Program-made: the position numbers and the translations under genes
The notes under the pieces: model-generated
Databases searched by the model: none
Seen by the model: only the letters and a program-made list of their open reading frames with translations
What the model was told of the DNA's origin: nothing
Shown here: in pieces, positions 44,310 through 51,196 of the stretch
How the letters are laid out: every line of letters starts with the position of its first letter
How positions within the stretch are numbered: position 1 is the first letter of the stretch
Source: Palsa-513 sp036510225
GTDB taxonomy: Bacteria; Actinomycetota; Thermoleophilia; Solirubrobacterales; Solirubrobacteraceae
Direction of reading: 5' to 3'
Length of the DNA stretch: 64,000 nt
Assembly (NCBI GenBank): GCA_036510225.1
Contig: DATCEH010000067.1
Coordinates: 1-64,000, forward strand

Positions 44310-45251
44310 ATGAAGGTTCTGGTTGCCGGCGCGTCAGGCGCACTCGGGAGGCAGCTCGTCCCACGCCTGGTCGGGCGGGGCGACGAAGTGGTCGGGATGA
44401 CGCGCACGTCGTCCAAGCAGGAGGCGATCCGCGCGCTGGGTGCGACGCCTGTGCTCGCCGACGCGCTCGACGCCGACGCCGTCGCGAGCGTCGTGGAGCA
44501 GGCCGCGCCCGACGTGATCGTCCACGAGCTGACGGCCCTCTCCGGGTCGCTCGACATGCGCCACTTCGACCGCGACTTCGCCCAGACGAACCGCCTGCGC
44601 ACGGAGGCGACCGACCATCTGCTCGCGGCCGGACAGGCCGCTCGCGTGCGAAGGTTCGTCGCCCAGAGCTTCGCCGGCTGGCCGTTCGCCCGGATCGGCG
44701 GGCCGGTCAAGACCGAGGAGGATCCGCTCGACCCGACGCCGCCCGGCGGGATGCGCGAGACGTTCGCGGCGATCCGTCATCTCGAGGACGCCGTGGTCGG
44801 GGCGACCTGGACCGAGGGGATCGTGCTCCGGTACGGCGGCTTCTACGGGCCGGGAACGTCGATGGCCCGCGACGGCGAGCATGCCGCGCTGATCCGCAGG
44901 CGGAGGTTTCCCGTCGTCGGCGACGGTGCCGGCGTCTGGTCGTTCATCCATATCGCCGATGCCGCCCAGGCCACGGCCGACGCGGTGTCCCGCGGCCGGC
45001 GGGGGATCTACAACATCGTCGACGATGACCCGGCGCGTGTCGCCGACTGGCTGCCCGCGGTGGCGGCGACGCTCGGCGGAAAGCCGCCCCGCCGGGTGCC
45101 CCGCGTGGTCGGCCGGCTGCTGGCCGGAGAGGCGGCAGCGGTCATGATGACCGAGGTGCGGGGCGCGTCGAATGCGAAGGCCAAGCGCGAGCTGGGCTGG
45201 CAGCCCGGTCACCCGAGCTGGCGCGAGGGGTTCGCCGGGGAGGCCGCGTGA
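44310..45251 (+). CDS. NAD(P)-dependent epimerase/dehydratase family protein
   Basis: A 313-residue extended SDR protein with the dinucleotide motif VAGASGALGRQLV at the N-terminus and a substrate-side GPVKTEEDPLDPTPPGGM. The usual YxxxK is not obvious, as in the atypical SDR5-like group. A good ribosome binding site (aaagggag) precedes the ATG, and tagggt at 44278-44283 is a candidate -10. The gene overlaps the ECF41 sigma factor gene by 4 nt. ECF41 genes are typically beside a carboxymuconolactone decarboxylase, oxidoreductase or epimerase, so this is probably the partner gene. Confidence 0.87.
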   Translation: MKVLVAGASGALGRQLVPRLVGRGDEVVGMTRTSSKQEAIRALGATPVLADALDADAVASVVEQAAPDVIVHELTALSGSLDMRHFDRDFAQTNRLRTEATDHLLAAGQAARVRRFVAQSFAGWPFARIGGPVKTEEDPLDPTPPGGMRETFAAIRHLEDAVVGATWTEGIVLRYGGFYGPGTSMARDGEHAALIRRRRFPVVGDGAGVWSFIHIADAAQATADAVSRGRRGIYNIVDDDPARVADWLPAVAATLGGKPPRRVPRVVGRLLAGEAAAVMMTEVRGASNAKAKRELGWQPGHPSWREGFAGEAA

Positions 45252-46171
45252 CCGGCGGCCGCGACCAGCTGCTCGAGCAGCTGCGCCCAGCGGCGTTCGC
45301 CGTTGCCTACCGGATGCTCGGGAGCGTCGCCGAGGCCGAGGACGTCGTCCAGGACGCGCTGATGCGGGTCAACGCGGCGCTCGACGCCGGCCAGCGGATC
45401 GAGTCGCCGCCGGCCTACATGACGACCGTGACGACCCGCCTGGCGATCGACCAGCTGCGCTCGGCCCGTGTCCGGAGGGAGACCTACGTCGGCGACTGGC
45501 TGCCCGAGCCGCTCGTCAGCGACCGCTCGGAGGATCCGGCCGGCCAGGCCGAGACGGCCGATTCGCTGTCGCTCGCGTTCCTCGTCCTCCTCGAGAGTCT
45601 GTCTCCCGACCAGCGGGCGGTTCTGCTCCTGCGTGACGTCTTCGACTACGGGTACCCCGAGATCGCCGGGATCGTCGGCAAGACCGATCAGAACGCCCGC
45701 CAGCTGGCGGCGCGCGCCAGGCGTCACGTCGGGCAGCGCCGGCCGCGCTTCGACGTCTCGCGGGCCGAACGCGACCGCCTGGCCGAGCGATTCTTCGCGG
45801 CGACGCAGGACGGCGACCTCGCCGGACTCGAGCAGCTCCTCTCGGCCGACGTCGTCCTCCGCGGCGACGGCGGCGGCAAGGTCCCCGCGCTGGCCCGGTC
45901 GGTCCACGGCCGCGGTCGGGTCGCCCGGACGCTGCTGGCCTGGGCGCGGGCGGGCGCGAGGTCCGGACGGTCGAGCGTCCGCCGAGTCGACGTCAACGGT
46001 CAGCCGGGCGCCCTGCTGATGGGCCCTGACGACCGGTTGATCGGCGTGATGGCCCTTGACATCGCCGACGGCGAGATCCAGGGCGTCAAATCGCTCGTCA
46101 ACCCCGACAAGCTCGGCCACATCGGTTCGGTGACCGACCTTCGAGAGCTTTTACGCCGGCCCGAAGCCTGA
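45248..46171 (+). CDS. ECF41-family RNA polymerase sigma factor (SigJ-like)
   Basis: A 307-residue sigma-70 factor with regions 2 (YRMLGSVAEAEDVVQDALMRV) and 4 (LSPDQRAVLLLRDVFDYGYPEIAGIVGKTDQNARQLAARARR). A C-terminal SnoaL-like domain replaces a separate anti-sigma factor. The hallmarks of ECF41 are all present: WLPEP in the linker (84-88), DGGGK (207-211) and NPDKL (285-289). In this family the C-terminal domain both inhibits and supports activity. The GTGA overlap couples it to the epimerase gene. Confidence 0.93.
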   Translation: MTGGRDQLLEQLRPAAFAVAYRMLGSVAEAEDVVQDALMRVNAALDAGQRIESPPAYMTTVTTRLAIDQLRSARVRRETYVGDWLPEPLVSDRSEDPAGQAETADSLSLAFLVLLESLSPDQRAVLLLRDVFDYGYPEIAGIVGKTDQNARQLAARARRHVGQRRPRFDVSRAERDRLAERFFAATQDGDLAGLEQLLSADVVLRGDGGGKVPALARSVHGRGRVARTLLAWARAGARSGRSSVRRVDVNGQPGALLMGPDDRLIGVMALDIADGEIQGVKSLVNPDKLGHIGSVTDLRELLRRPEA

Positions 46172-46200
46172 CTGCGCGGGCGGTATGCTCGACTGCGGAG

Positions 46201-46533
46201 ATGGCCTACGACGAGGACCTCGCAAACCGCGTCCGGGAGCTGCTCGCCGACGAGGACGCGATCACCGAGAAGCAGATGTTCGGCGGCCTCGCGTTCCTCC
46301 TCCGGGGCAACATGTCCGTCAGCGCGTCGCGCACCGGCGGGCTGCTCGTCCGGATCAGGCCGTCCGACACAGCCGCGTGCCTCAAGCGTCCGCACGTGAC
46401 CCTGATGACGATGGGCCGACGTACGATGGACGGGTGGGTGATCGTCGCACCCGACGGCCTGAAGACCAAGCGCGAGCTCGCCTCGTGGGTCACGCGGAGC
46501 CTCGAGTTCGCCAGGACGCTGCCGGCGAAGTAG
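46201..46533 (+). CDS. TfoX N-terminal domain protein
   Basis: A 110-residue protein that is only a TfoX_N domain: VRELLADEDAITEKQMFGGLAFLLRGNMSVSAS, a central beta sheet, then MDGWVIVAPDGLKTKRELASWVTRSLEFARTLPAK. TfoX regulates competence in gamma-proteobacteria. Stand-alone TfoX_N proteins in actinobacteria have no firm role. It lies 29 bp after the ECF41 gene on the same strand. Confidence 0.88.
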   Translation: MAYDEDLANRVRELLADEDAITEKQMFGGLAFLLRGNMSVSASRTGGLLVRIRPSDTAACLKRPHVTLMTMGRRTMDGWVIVAPDGLKTKRELASWVTRSLEFARTLPAK

Positions 46534-46753
46534 GCCCTGTGGCTCGGGGTTGGTTCGTGCGTGGACCGCGGTGCGGCCTGGAGCCCTGCCGGCGAAACCT
46601 GCCGAAGAACCCCTCGACCAGGCTCAGCCGCGGGCTCCCGGCAGCCGTTCCGGGACCTCGCGGCGGGCTCTCCCACGATGCAGCCGGTTCGCCGCCGGCG
46701 GCTCACCGAACACGCTAAAGCCAGTCCGCCCGCGTGCCGATGCAGATCGTGTG

Positions 46754-47080
46754 ATGGCTCAATATGGATCCGAAGTCCTGGCGATCGAGCTCGCGAACCT
46801 GCTCGACACGGCCCGCCCGATGCCGCTGCTGCGCGACTGCGTCCGCGTCGACAGGCACGAGATCGACGACCGGATCGACAGGCTGACCAGAGCCGTACGC
46901 GTCGAGATCGCCGACCACGGACTCGACGAGGAGGTCGGCTCGGACATCGTGCATGCCGCGGATGATCTCCGGTACGCGACCAGCCACGCCTACCCCGTGC
47001 CGCTGACCGATCAGATCCGTCTGCCCCGCGCGCGGGCGTCATCCGTCGCGCGGGCCCTCCGCGCCGCGGCGTCGCTCTAG
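46754..47080 (+). CDS. Small protein with a duplicated P-x-P-L motif, unknown function
   Basis: A 108-residue protein in which the same pattern appears twice: LLDTARPMPLLRDCVRVDRHE in the first half and ATSHAYPVPLTDQIRLPRARA in the second. Each is followed by a helix (IDDRIDRLTRAVRVE and SSVARALRAAASL). The pattern loosely recalls short N-terminal motifs of actinobacterial DivIVA-like or coiled-coil proteins (PVPLTDQVRVDREE), but that is only a resemblance. ATG 46754 is chosen from the protein pattern. The 220 bp before it contain nothing I can identify. Confidence 0.6.
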   Translation: MAQYGSEVLAIELANLLDTARPMPLLRDCVRVDRHEIDDRIDRLTRAVRVEIADHGLDEEVGSDIVHAADDLRYATSHAYPVPLTDQIRLPRARASSVARALRAAASL

Positions 47081-47185
47081 CAGAGCCCGGCCGTCAAGGC
47101 CGTTATCGTTCAGCCGTGCGCGCTCTCCCCGGGCGCCGGGATCGGACGAGACGACGATGAAGCCGCGCGTGGCGAGGATCCCGAG

Positions 47186-48064
47186 CTACTCGCCGGCGAA
47201 CACGACGGTCTTCCGCTCGTGGACGAGGATCCGATCCTCCAGGTGCCAGCGGACGGCCCGGGCGAGCACGGCCCGCTCGATGTCGGCGCCGGTCCGGACG
47301 AAGTCGGCGACCGTCGCCCGGTGACTCACACGGGCGACGTCCTGCTCGATGATCGGTCCGTCGTCAAGCTCCTCGGTCACGTAGTGGGCGGTCGCCCCGA
47401 TGATCTTCACGCCGCGTTCGTGGGCTTGGCGGTAGGGGGCGGCGCCGGGGAACGCGGGCAGGAACGAGTGGTGGATGTTGATCACCGGAACCCCCAGGCG
47501 GTCGAGGAAGTCGCCCGTCAGGATCTGCATGTACCGGGCCAGCACGACGAGGTCGCACCGGCCGGCGAGATGGCCGAGCAGCTCGCGCTCGGCCTCTTCG
47601 CGCCCACCCCGCGGCGTCGGGACGTGGGCGAACTCGACGCCCTGGGCGAGTACGTCGTCCTCGAGCACGCGGTGGTTGCCGATCACGCCGACGATGTTCG
47701 CGTCGAGCTCTCCCCTCCGCCAGCGGGTCAGCAGCTCGAGCACACAGTGGCCCTCGTGCGAGACGAGGATCCCCACGCGCTTGCGCCGCCCGGGATATGC
47801 GATCCGCCAGCGCATCCCGAACAGCCCGGCGACCTCGTCGTCGAAGGCCCGCTCGAACTCGTCGGCCGCGCGCTCGAGCCCAGCCAGCTGGAACTCCATG
47901 CGCATGAAGAACCGCCCGTCCCGCGGATCGCTCGAGTGCTGGTCCGACGCCGTGATGTTGGCGCCGCGGGCGGCCAGGAAGGCCGAGACCCCAGCGACGA
48001 TGCCCGGGCGATCCGGACACCAGATCAGCAGGCGTCCGCCGGCCGAGGCGGGGTCGTCGCTCAC
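47186..48064 (-). CDS. purU: Formyltetrahydrofolate deformylase
   Basis: Hydrolyses 10-formyl-THF to formate and THF, balancing one-carbon pools or feeding PurT. The 292-residue protein has an N-terminal ACT domain (LLIWCPDRPGIVAGVSAFLAARGANITASDQHSS) and a formyltransferase-fold domain. The latter has RVGILVSHEGHCVLELL, GVIGNH, YMQILTGDFLDRLG, INIHHSFLPAFPGA and GATAHYVTEELDDGPIIEQD. GTG 48064 begins the protein just before the ACT domain. The frame upstream is Arg/Pro-rich and crosses a copy of the palindrome. Confidence 0.94.
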   Translation of the reverse strand: MSDDPASAGGRLLIWCPDRPGIVAGVSAFLAARGANITASDQHSSDPRDGRFFMRMEFQLAGLERAADEFERAFDDEVAGLFGMRWRIAYPGRRKRVGILVSHEGHCVLELLTRWRRGELDANIVGVIGNHRVLEDDVLAQGVEFAHVPTPRGGREEAERELLGHLAGRCDLVVLARYMQILTGDFLDRLGVPVINIHHSFLPAFPGAAPYRQAHERGVKIIGATAHYVTEELDDGPIIEQDVARVSHRATVADFVRTGADIERAVLARAVRWHLEDRILVHERKTVVFAGE

Positions 48065-48248
48065 GCGGGGCAGGCGTGCTCGGTCGACGTCACGACGCCG
48101 GAGTCTCGCAGACGTCGAGCCGGTGACCCGCGCTCCCGCAGCCTCGAGGCGGGGCTTGCGAGGATCGTCCAGCCGGGACCGAGGCCCGGGCGAAGGGCGC
48201 CGCGAACGTGGGAGTGCCGAGAAGGGAGTTGGTTGGTGGCGCGTCTTT

Positions 48249-48282
48249 CGAAACAAGTTGACTGACTCAGGCAGCTACTTTC
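48249..48282. repeat. Dispersed AT-rich palindrome, copy 4
   Basis: Begins cgaaacaagttgactgact and ends cagctactttc. Three or four arm positions differ from the consensus. The bases just before it (tcttt) match those before the copy at 12749, which suggests the element extends a little further left than the palindrome. Confidence 0.85.
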
Positions 48283-48454
48283 CGTGAAAGACACCGACCG
48301 CTCCGCCTTCGGGAAGTCGAGCCCGCGGCCGGCGTCACCGCCGCCGACCCCCGAACCCGGGCCGGCTCCCCTCCCGGCCAGAAAACGGCCACACCGCTCG
48401 CCGGCGTTCGGGAGGCCACCGGGCTCAGCAGCTAGGCTGGACGGAACGTCCACG

Positions 48455-48460
48455 AAGGAG
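48455..48460 (+). promoter_or_regulatory. Strong ribosome binding site before an ATC codon
   Basis: The sequence aaggag lies 7 bases before the ATC at 48468-48470. Position and strength support initiation there, although ATC is not a normal start codon. Confidence 0.6.
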
Positions 48461-48467
48461 CCCCGCC

Positions 48468-48755
48468 ATCCCGGCAACGCCGACACTCCACGTATGCAGC
48501 ATCGACACCGGCGGCCCGAAGATCCATCCGTGTCGCCGCGCCCACGAGGCGCTCGAATCGGCCGGCGTCGATCACGCGACCGCCGTCTTCGGCAAGAACA
48601 AGCCGTTCGGCCTGTTCACGAAGGGCACCCGCCCCGAGCTGAAGGCACTCAGCGGGCAGGAGAAGCTCCCGGTGCTCGAGCTGCCCGACGGGACCACGGT
48701 CAACGGCAGCTCGAAGATCGTCGCCTGGGCCAAAGCCAACGCAGTCGCGGCCTAG
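48468..48755 (+). CDS. GST N-terminal/glutaredoxin-like small protein with apparent ATC start
   Basis: A 95-residue thioredoxin-fold protein: TLHVCSIDTG, then HPCRRAHEALESAGVDHATAVFG, then ELKALSGQEKLPVLELPDGTTVNGSSKIVAWAKAN. The cis-Pro of KLPVLEL and the GSSKIVAW end are the GST-N pattern; HPC may supply the active cysteine. The frame contains no ATG, GTG or TTG before residue 68. The ATC at 48468 sits 7 nt after aaggag and is the best candidate start. It is a paralogue of the next gene, 21 bp downstream. Confidence 0.72.
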   Translation: MPATPTLHVCSIDTGGPKIHPCRRAHEALESAGVDHATAVFGKNKPFGLFTKGTRPELKALSGQEKLPVLELPDGTTVNGSSKIVAWAKANAVAA

Positions 48756-48776
48756 CAGGCCGCGGGAAGGGATCGA

Positions 48777-49145
48777 ATGCCGCCTGCCCCAAGACTGACC
48801 CTTTTCGTGTGTGACCTCGGCGAGGACGGCAACCGTCGGCACGCCTGCCGGATCGCCGCCGAGGGACTCCGCAACGCCGGGAACAACTTCGAGCTGCTGA
48901 CGCTCGACCGGACCGGTCCCGGCCGGACGACCGCCAAGGGAAGCCGGCCGGAGCTGCTCGCGATGACCGGGCAGGAGAAGCTCCCAGCGCTCCGCCTGAT
49001 CGACCAGACGACGATCATCGTCGGCAGCAAGCCGATCGTCGCCTGGGCCGAGGACCACGACCGCGCGACGATCGGCAAGCCTGTCCCCGTGCCCGGGGCG
49101 CCGAGCGGGCGGGCCAAGGAGGACGAGGCCGGGAACCGGATCTGA
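48777..49145 (+). CDS. GST N-terminal/glutaredoxin-like protein, paralogue of the preceding gene
   Basis: A 122-residue protein with the same layout as its neighbour: LTLFVCDLGEDGNRRHACRIAAEGLRNAGNNFELLTLD, then RPELLAMTGQEKLPALRLIDQTTIIVGSKPIVAWAEDHDR. The shared TGQEKLP and the GSxxIVAWA end show tandem duplication. HAC replaces HPC at the likely active site. A short polar C-terminal tail (about 98-122) is extra. ATG follows gggaagg. The thiol partner and the function are unknown. Confidence 0.85.
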   Translation: MPPAPRLTLFVCDLGEDGNRRHACRIAAEGLRNAGNNFELLTLDRTGPGRTTAKGSRPELLAMTGQEKLPALRLIDQTTIIVGSKPIVAWAEDHDRATIGKPVPVPGAPSGRAKEDEAGNRI

Positions 49146-49282
49146 GCGGTCCGGGCGGCTGCCGGCCGGCAGCGGGGGTGAGTTCCTGTGCCGTGTGGTC
49201 GTCGACGACCGTCGACCGATGCCCGTCGGGAGATCACCGGCGCTCGGACGACCCAGCGGTGGAGGAGTGGGTCCCGTGGAAA

Positions 49283-49317
49283 GAAAAGTAGCTGCCTGAC
49301 TCAGTCAGCTACTTTGC
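49283..49317. repeat. Dispersed AT-rich palindrome, copy 5
   Basis: Reads gaaaagtagctgcctga, a central c, then tcagtcagctactttgc. It has exactly the 35-base length of the best copy, with two or three changes near the ends and one in the left arm. It lies in the 279-bp gap before the secreted amidase gene. The pair at 48249 and 49283 brackets the two GST-N-like genes. Confidence 0.88.
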
Positions 49318-49424
49318 GGGAAGGCCGCGACATCCTCTTCCGCCAACGAAGCCCGGCCGACCACGGCCGACGCCTCCCGGAACCTACTCGGCCGGTGATC
49401 GCCCGGATCGGGCACAATCGCCGC

Positions 49425-50291
49425 GTGCCGAACCAACCGATCCTGGGATCGCTCCACGCGCCAGCCCTTGCCCTCGCCCTCGCCCTGGCCCTCGCCCTGG
49501 CCCTCGCCGTGGCCCTCGCCGGCTGCGGAGGCGCCTCGCCCCACCCGGGGCCGGCTCCCCACGCGGGGACCGTCGACGTGTCGGCGTCGCAGCCAGTCGC
49601 GCCGGATCCGCCGCCGGACACGGTGCCGAGCGCTCAGTCGGGGACGACCAGCATAACCGACACGGCGCAGGCCCCGCCCACCCCGCCACCGCCGCCACCG
49701 CCGCCGCTGGTCGGTCCGCCTGCGATCGTCAAGAGCTATATCCCGTTCGGAGCGAAGCGCAAGGCCGAGACCCGGGCGTATTCGGTCGAGCACTACGGGA
49801 TCGACAGCTACCGGCTGACCGACCCCCACCTCGTCATCTGGCACTACACGGAGACGTCCAACTACCAGAGCGTGTTCAACACATTCGCAGACGACCTGCC
49901 GGACGTTGAGTTCCATGAGCTTCCGCAGGTCTGCGCACACTTCGTGATCGACACGGATGGCACGATCCATCAGCTCGTCCCGCTCGGGATCATGTGCCGG
50001 CATGTCGTCGGGCTCAACTACACGGCGATCGGGATCGAGAACGTCGGCGAGTCAGATCAGCAGGTGATCGGCGACAAGGCCCAGTTCCGCGCGGGCCTCT
50101 CGCTGACACGCTGGCTGCGCTGCCGATTCCAGATCCCGGTGCATGATGTGATCGGTCACAACGAGAGCCTCCAGAGCCCGTACTATCGCGAGCTCGTCCC
50201 GGCCTTCCGCGGCCAGACGCACGACGACTTCAAGCGGGCTGACATGAACATCGTCCGGGCCCGCCTCGCCAAGCTCTCCTGCCGGGCCTGA
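49425..50291 (+). CDS. Secreted N-acetylmuramoyl-L-alanine amidase (Amidase_2) lipoprotein
   Basis: A 288-residue peptidoglycan amidase. The signal sequence is almost pure alternating Ala-Leu (residues about 13-32) and ends in a lipobox-like LAGC. A Pro-rich linker follows, with a run of eight Pro in PPTPPPPPPPP. The zinc amidase domain begins at about 100: LVIWHYTET (His ligand), CAHFVIDTDGTIHQLVP, NYTAIGIENVG and HDVIGHNES (second His). GTG 49425 is chosen for the signal peptide. It probably trims cell-wall peptides outside the membrane. Confidence 0.88.
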   Translation: MPNQPILGSLHAPALALALALALALALAVALAGCGGASPHPGPAPHAGTVDVSASQPVAPDPPPDTVPSAQSGTTSITDTAQAPPTPPPPPPPPLVGPPAIVKSYIPFGAKRKAETRAYSVEHYGIDSYRLTDPHLVIWHYTETSNYQSVFNTFADDLPDVEFHELPQVCAHFVIDTDGTIHQLVPLGIMCRHVVGLNYTAIGIENVGESDQQVIGDKAQFRAGLSLTRWLRCRFQIPVHDVIGHNESLQSPYYRELVPAFRGQTHDDFKRADMNIVRARLAKLSCRA

Positions 50292-50421
50292 CCCAGCGGG
50301 CGCGGTCGCCTCACCGCGTGACCGCCGACTGGGGCCTGCGCCTGCTACGTGCGGGTGATCACTGAGAGGCCTGTGAGGATCTCTGATTGCTTCGGCGTCC
50401 TCCAGGCGGGAGCATGGACAC

Positions 50422-51132
50422 ATGCCAACCGGCCTCACCCATTCCCCGCCCGACTGGCTCCGCGGCCGCGCGGCCTCGGGCCGGGTCGACAGCCCGCCGC
50501 CGTCGGAGCGCCCGCGGGGCCACCGCGGTGCGCGTGGCTGGGCCGCCGTGTTCGTAGCCGTGGCCGTGATCCCGACCCTCTACGTCTCGAGCAGACCGAC
50601 CGGCGGCACGTTCGACGGCAGCGGGACGACCAGCGTCGGTCCGGGCGGGTCGCTGAGCTACTCGTACTCACTCGGCCCGAGCCTGGGCTTCGAGCTCGGG
50701 CTTACGGGGTTGGCGATCGCCCTGGCCATTGCGAGCGGGATCCTGTGGCGGGGGCGACGGGCGCGGTCGGTCGCCGGCGGATCGCTCCTCGCAGCCGCGG
50801 CCGCGGTCGCGGCGGTCCTGCTCACCGGTGCCGCCGACCACCACGCGACGCCGCCGCTGGCGGCGGTCAACGGCCTGGCGATCGGCACGTCCCGCGCCGC
50901 GGTGGTCGCCCGGCTCGGGGCGCCCGAAGCGGTCACGCAGACCACGACGACGGGCCCCCGGCCGGCTCCGGTCTGCGTGATCTATGCGGTTGGCCACGAC
51001 GGCGGGACCACGCCACCATCGGGATCGGCCGTGCCGGTTCCGCCCGGAGAGGCGGACTGGATCGGACCGGGCACCGATCACGTCCTGTTCTGCTTCACGC
51101 AGAGTCGGCTCACCCTGAAGGCACCAGCGTGA
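50422..51132 (+). CDS. Membrane protein with BamE/SmpA-like C-terminal segment
   Basis: A 236-residue protein with three membrane helices (about 41-56, 90-108, 118-136), the first two flanking an exposed Gly/Ser-rich loop. The outer domain contains NGLAIGTSRAAVVARLGAPEAVTQT, which resembles the GMS-x3-V-x2-LG-x-P motif of BamE/SmpA-like domains. Function unknown. gggag precedes the ATG. Its stop overlaps the GTG of the first mini-cistron, so it is the first gene of the PspC-kinase-regulator operon. Confidence 0.75.
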   Translation: MPTGLTHSPPDWLRGRAASGRVDSPPPSERPRGHRGARGWAAVFVAVAVIPTLYVSSRPTGGTFDGSGTTSVGPGGSLSYSYSLGPSLGFELGLTGLAIALAIASGILWRGRRARSVAGGSLLAAAAAVAAVLLTGAADHHATPPLAAVNGLAIGTSRAAVVARLGAPEAVTQTTTTGPRPAPVCVIYAVGHDGGTTPPSGSAVPVPPGEADWIGPGTDHVLFCFTQSRLTLKAPA

Positions 51133-51164
51133 CCACGACGGTCGCCGTCGAGGCCCCGGCATGA
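51129..51164 (+). CDS. Mini-cistron 1 (11 codons, coupled at both ends)
   Basis: GTG at 51129 overlaps the stop of the preceding gene (GTGA). The frame encodes MTTTVAVEAPA and stops at TGA 51162-51164, which overlaps the ATG of mini-cistron 2 (ATGA). It is one unit of a 32-bp tandem repeat. It may be a translated coupling leader or a by-product of slippage. No function is claimed. Confidence 0.45.
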   Translation: MTTTVAVEAPA

Positions 51165-51196
51165 CCACGACGATCGTCCTCGAGGAGCCGGCGTGA
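51161..51196 (+). CDS. Mini-cistron 2 (11 codons, coupled at both ends)
   Basis: ATG at 51161 encodes MTTTIVLEEPA and stops at TGA 51194-51196, overlapping the GTG of the PspC gene (GTGA). The internal gaggagccggc gives that GTG a strong ribosome binding site. It differs from mini-cistron 1 at a few positions, including the ones that create gaggag. Confidence 0.45.
   Translation: MTTTIVLEEPA

Larger units (their letters stand above)
48065..48467. other. 403-bp divergent intergenic region
   Basis: This gap lies between the starts of purU (minus strand) and the first GST-N-like gene (plus strand). It contains a copy of the dispersed palindrome at 48249-48282 and the ribosome binding site of the plus-strand gene. 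ORFs crossing it are Pro/Arg-rich and look non-coding. No promoter can be assigned with confidence. Confidence 0.6.
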
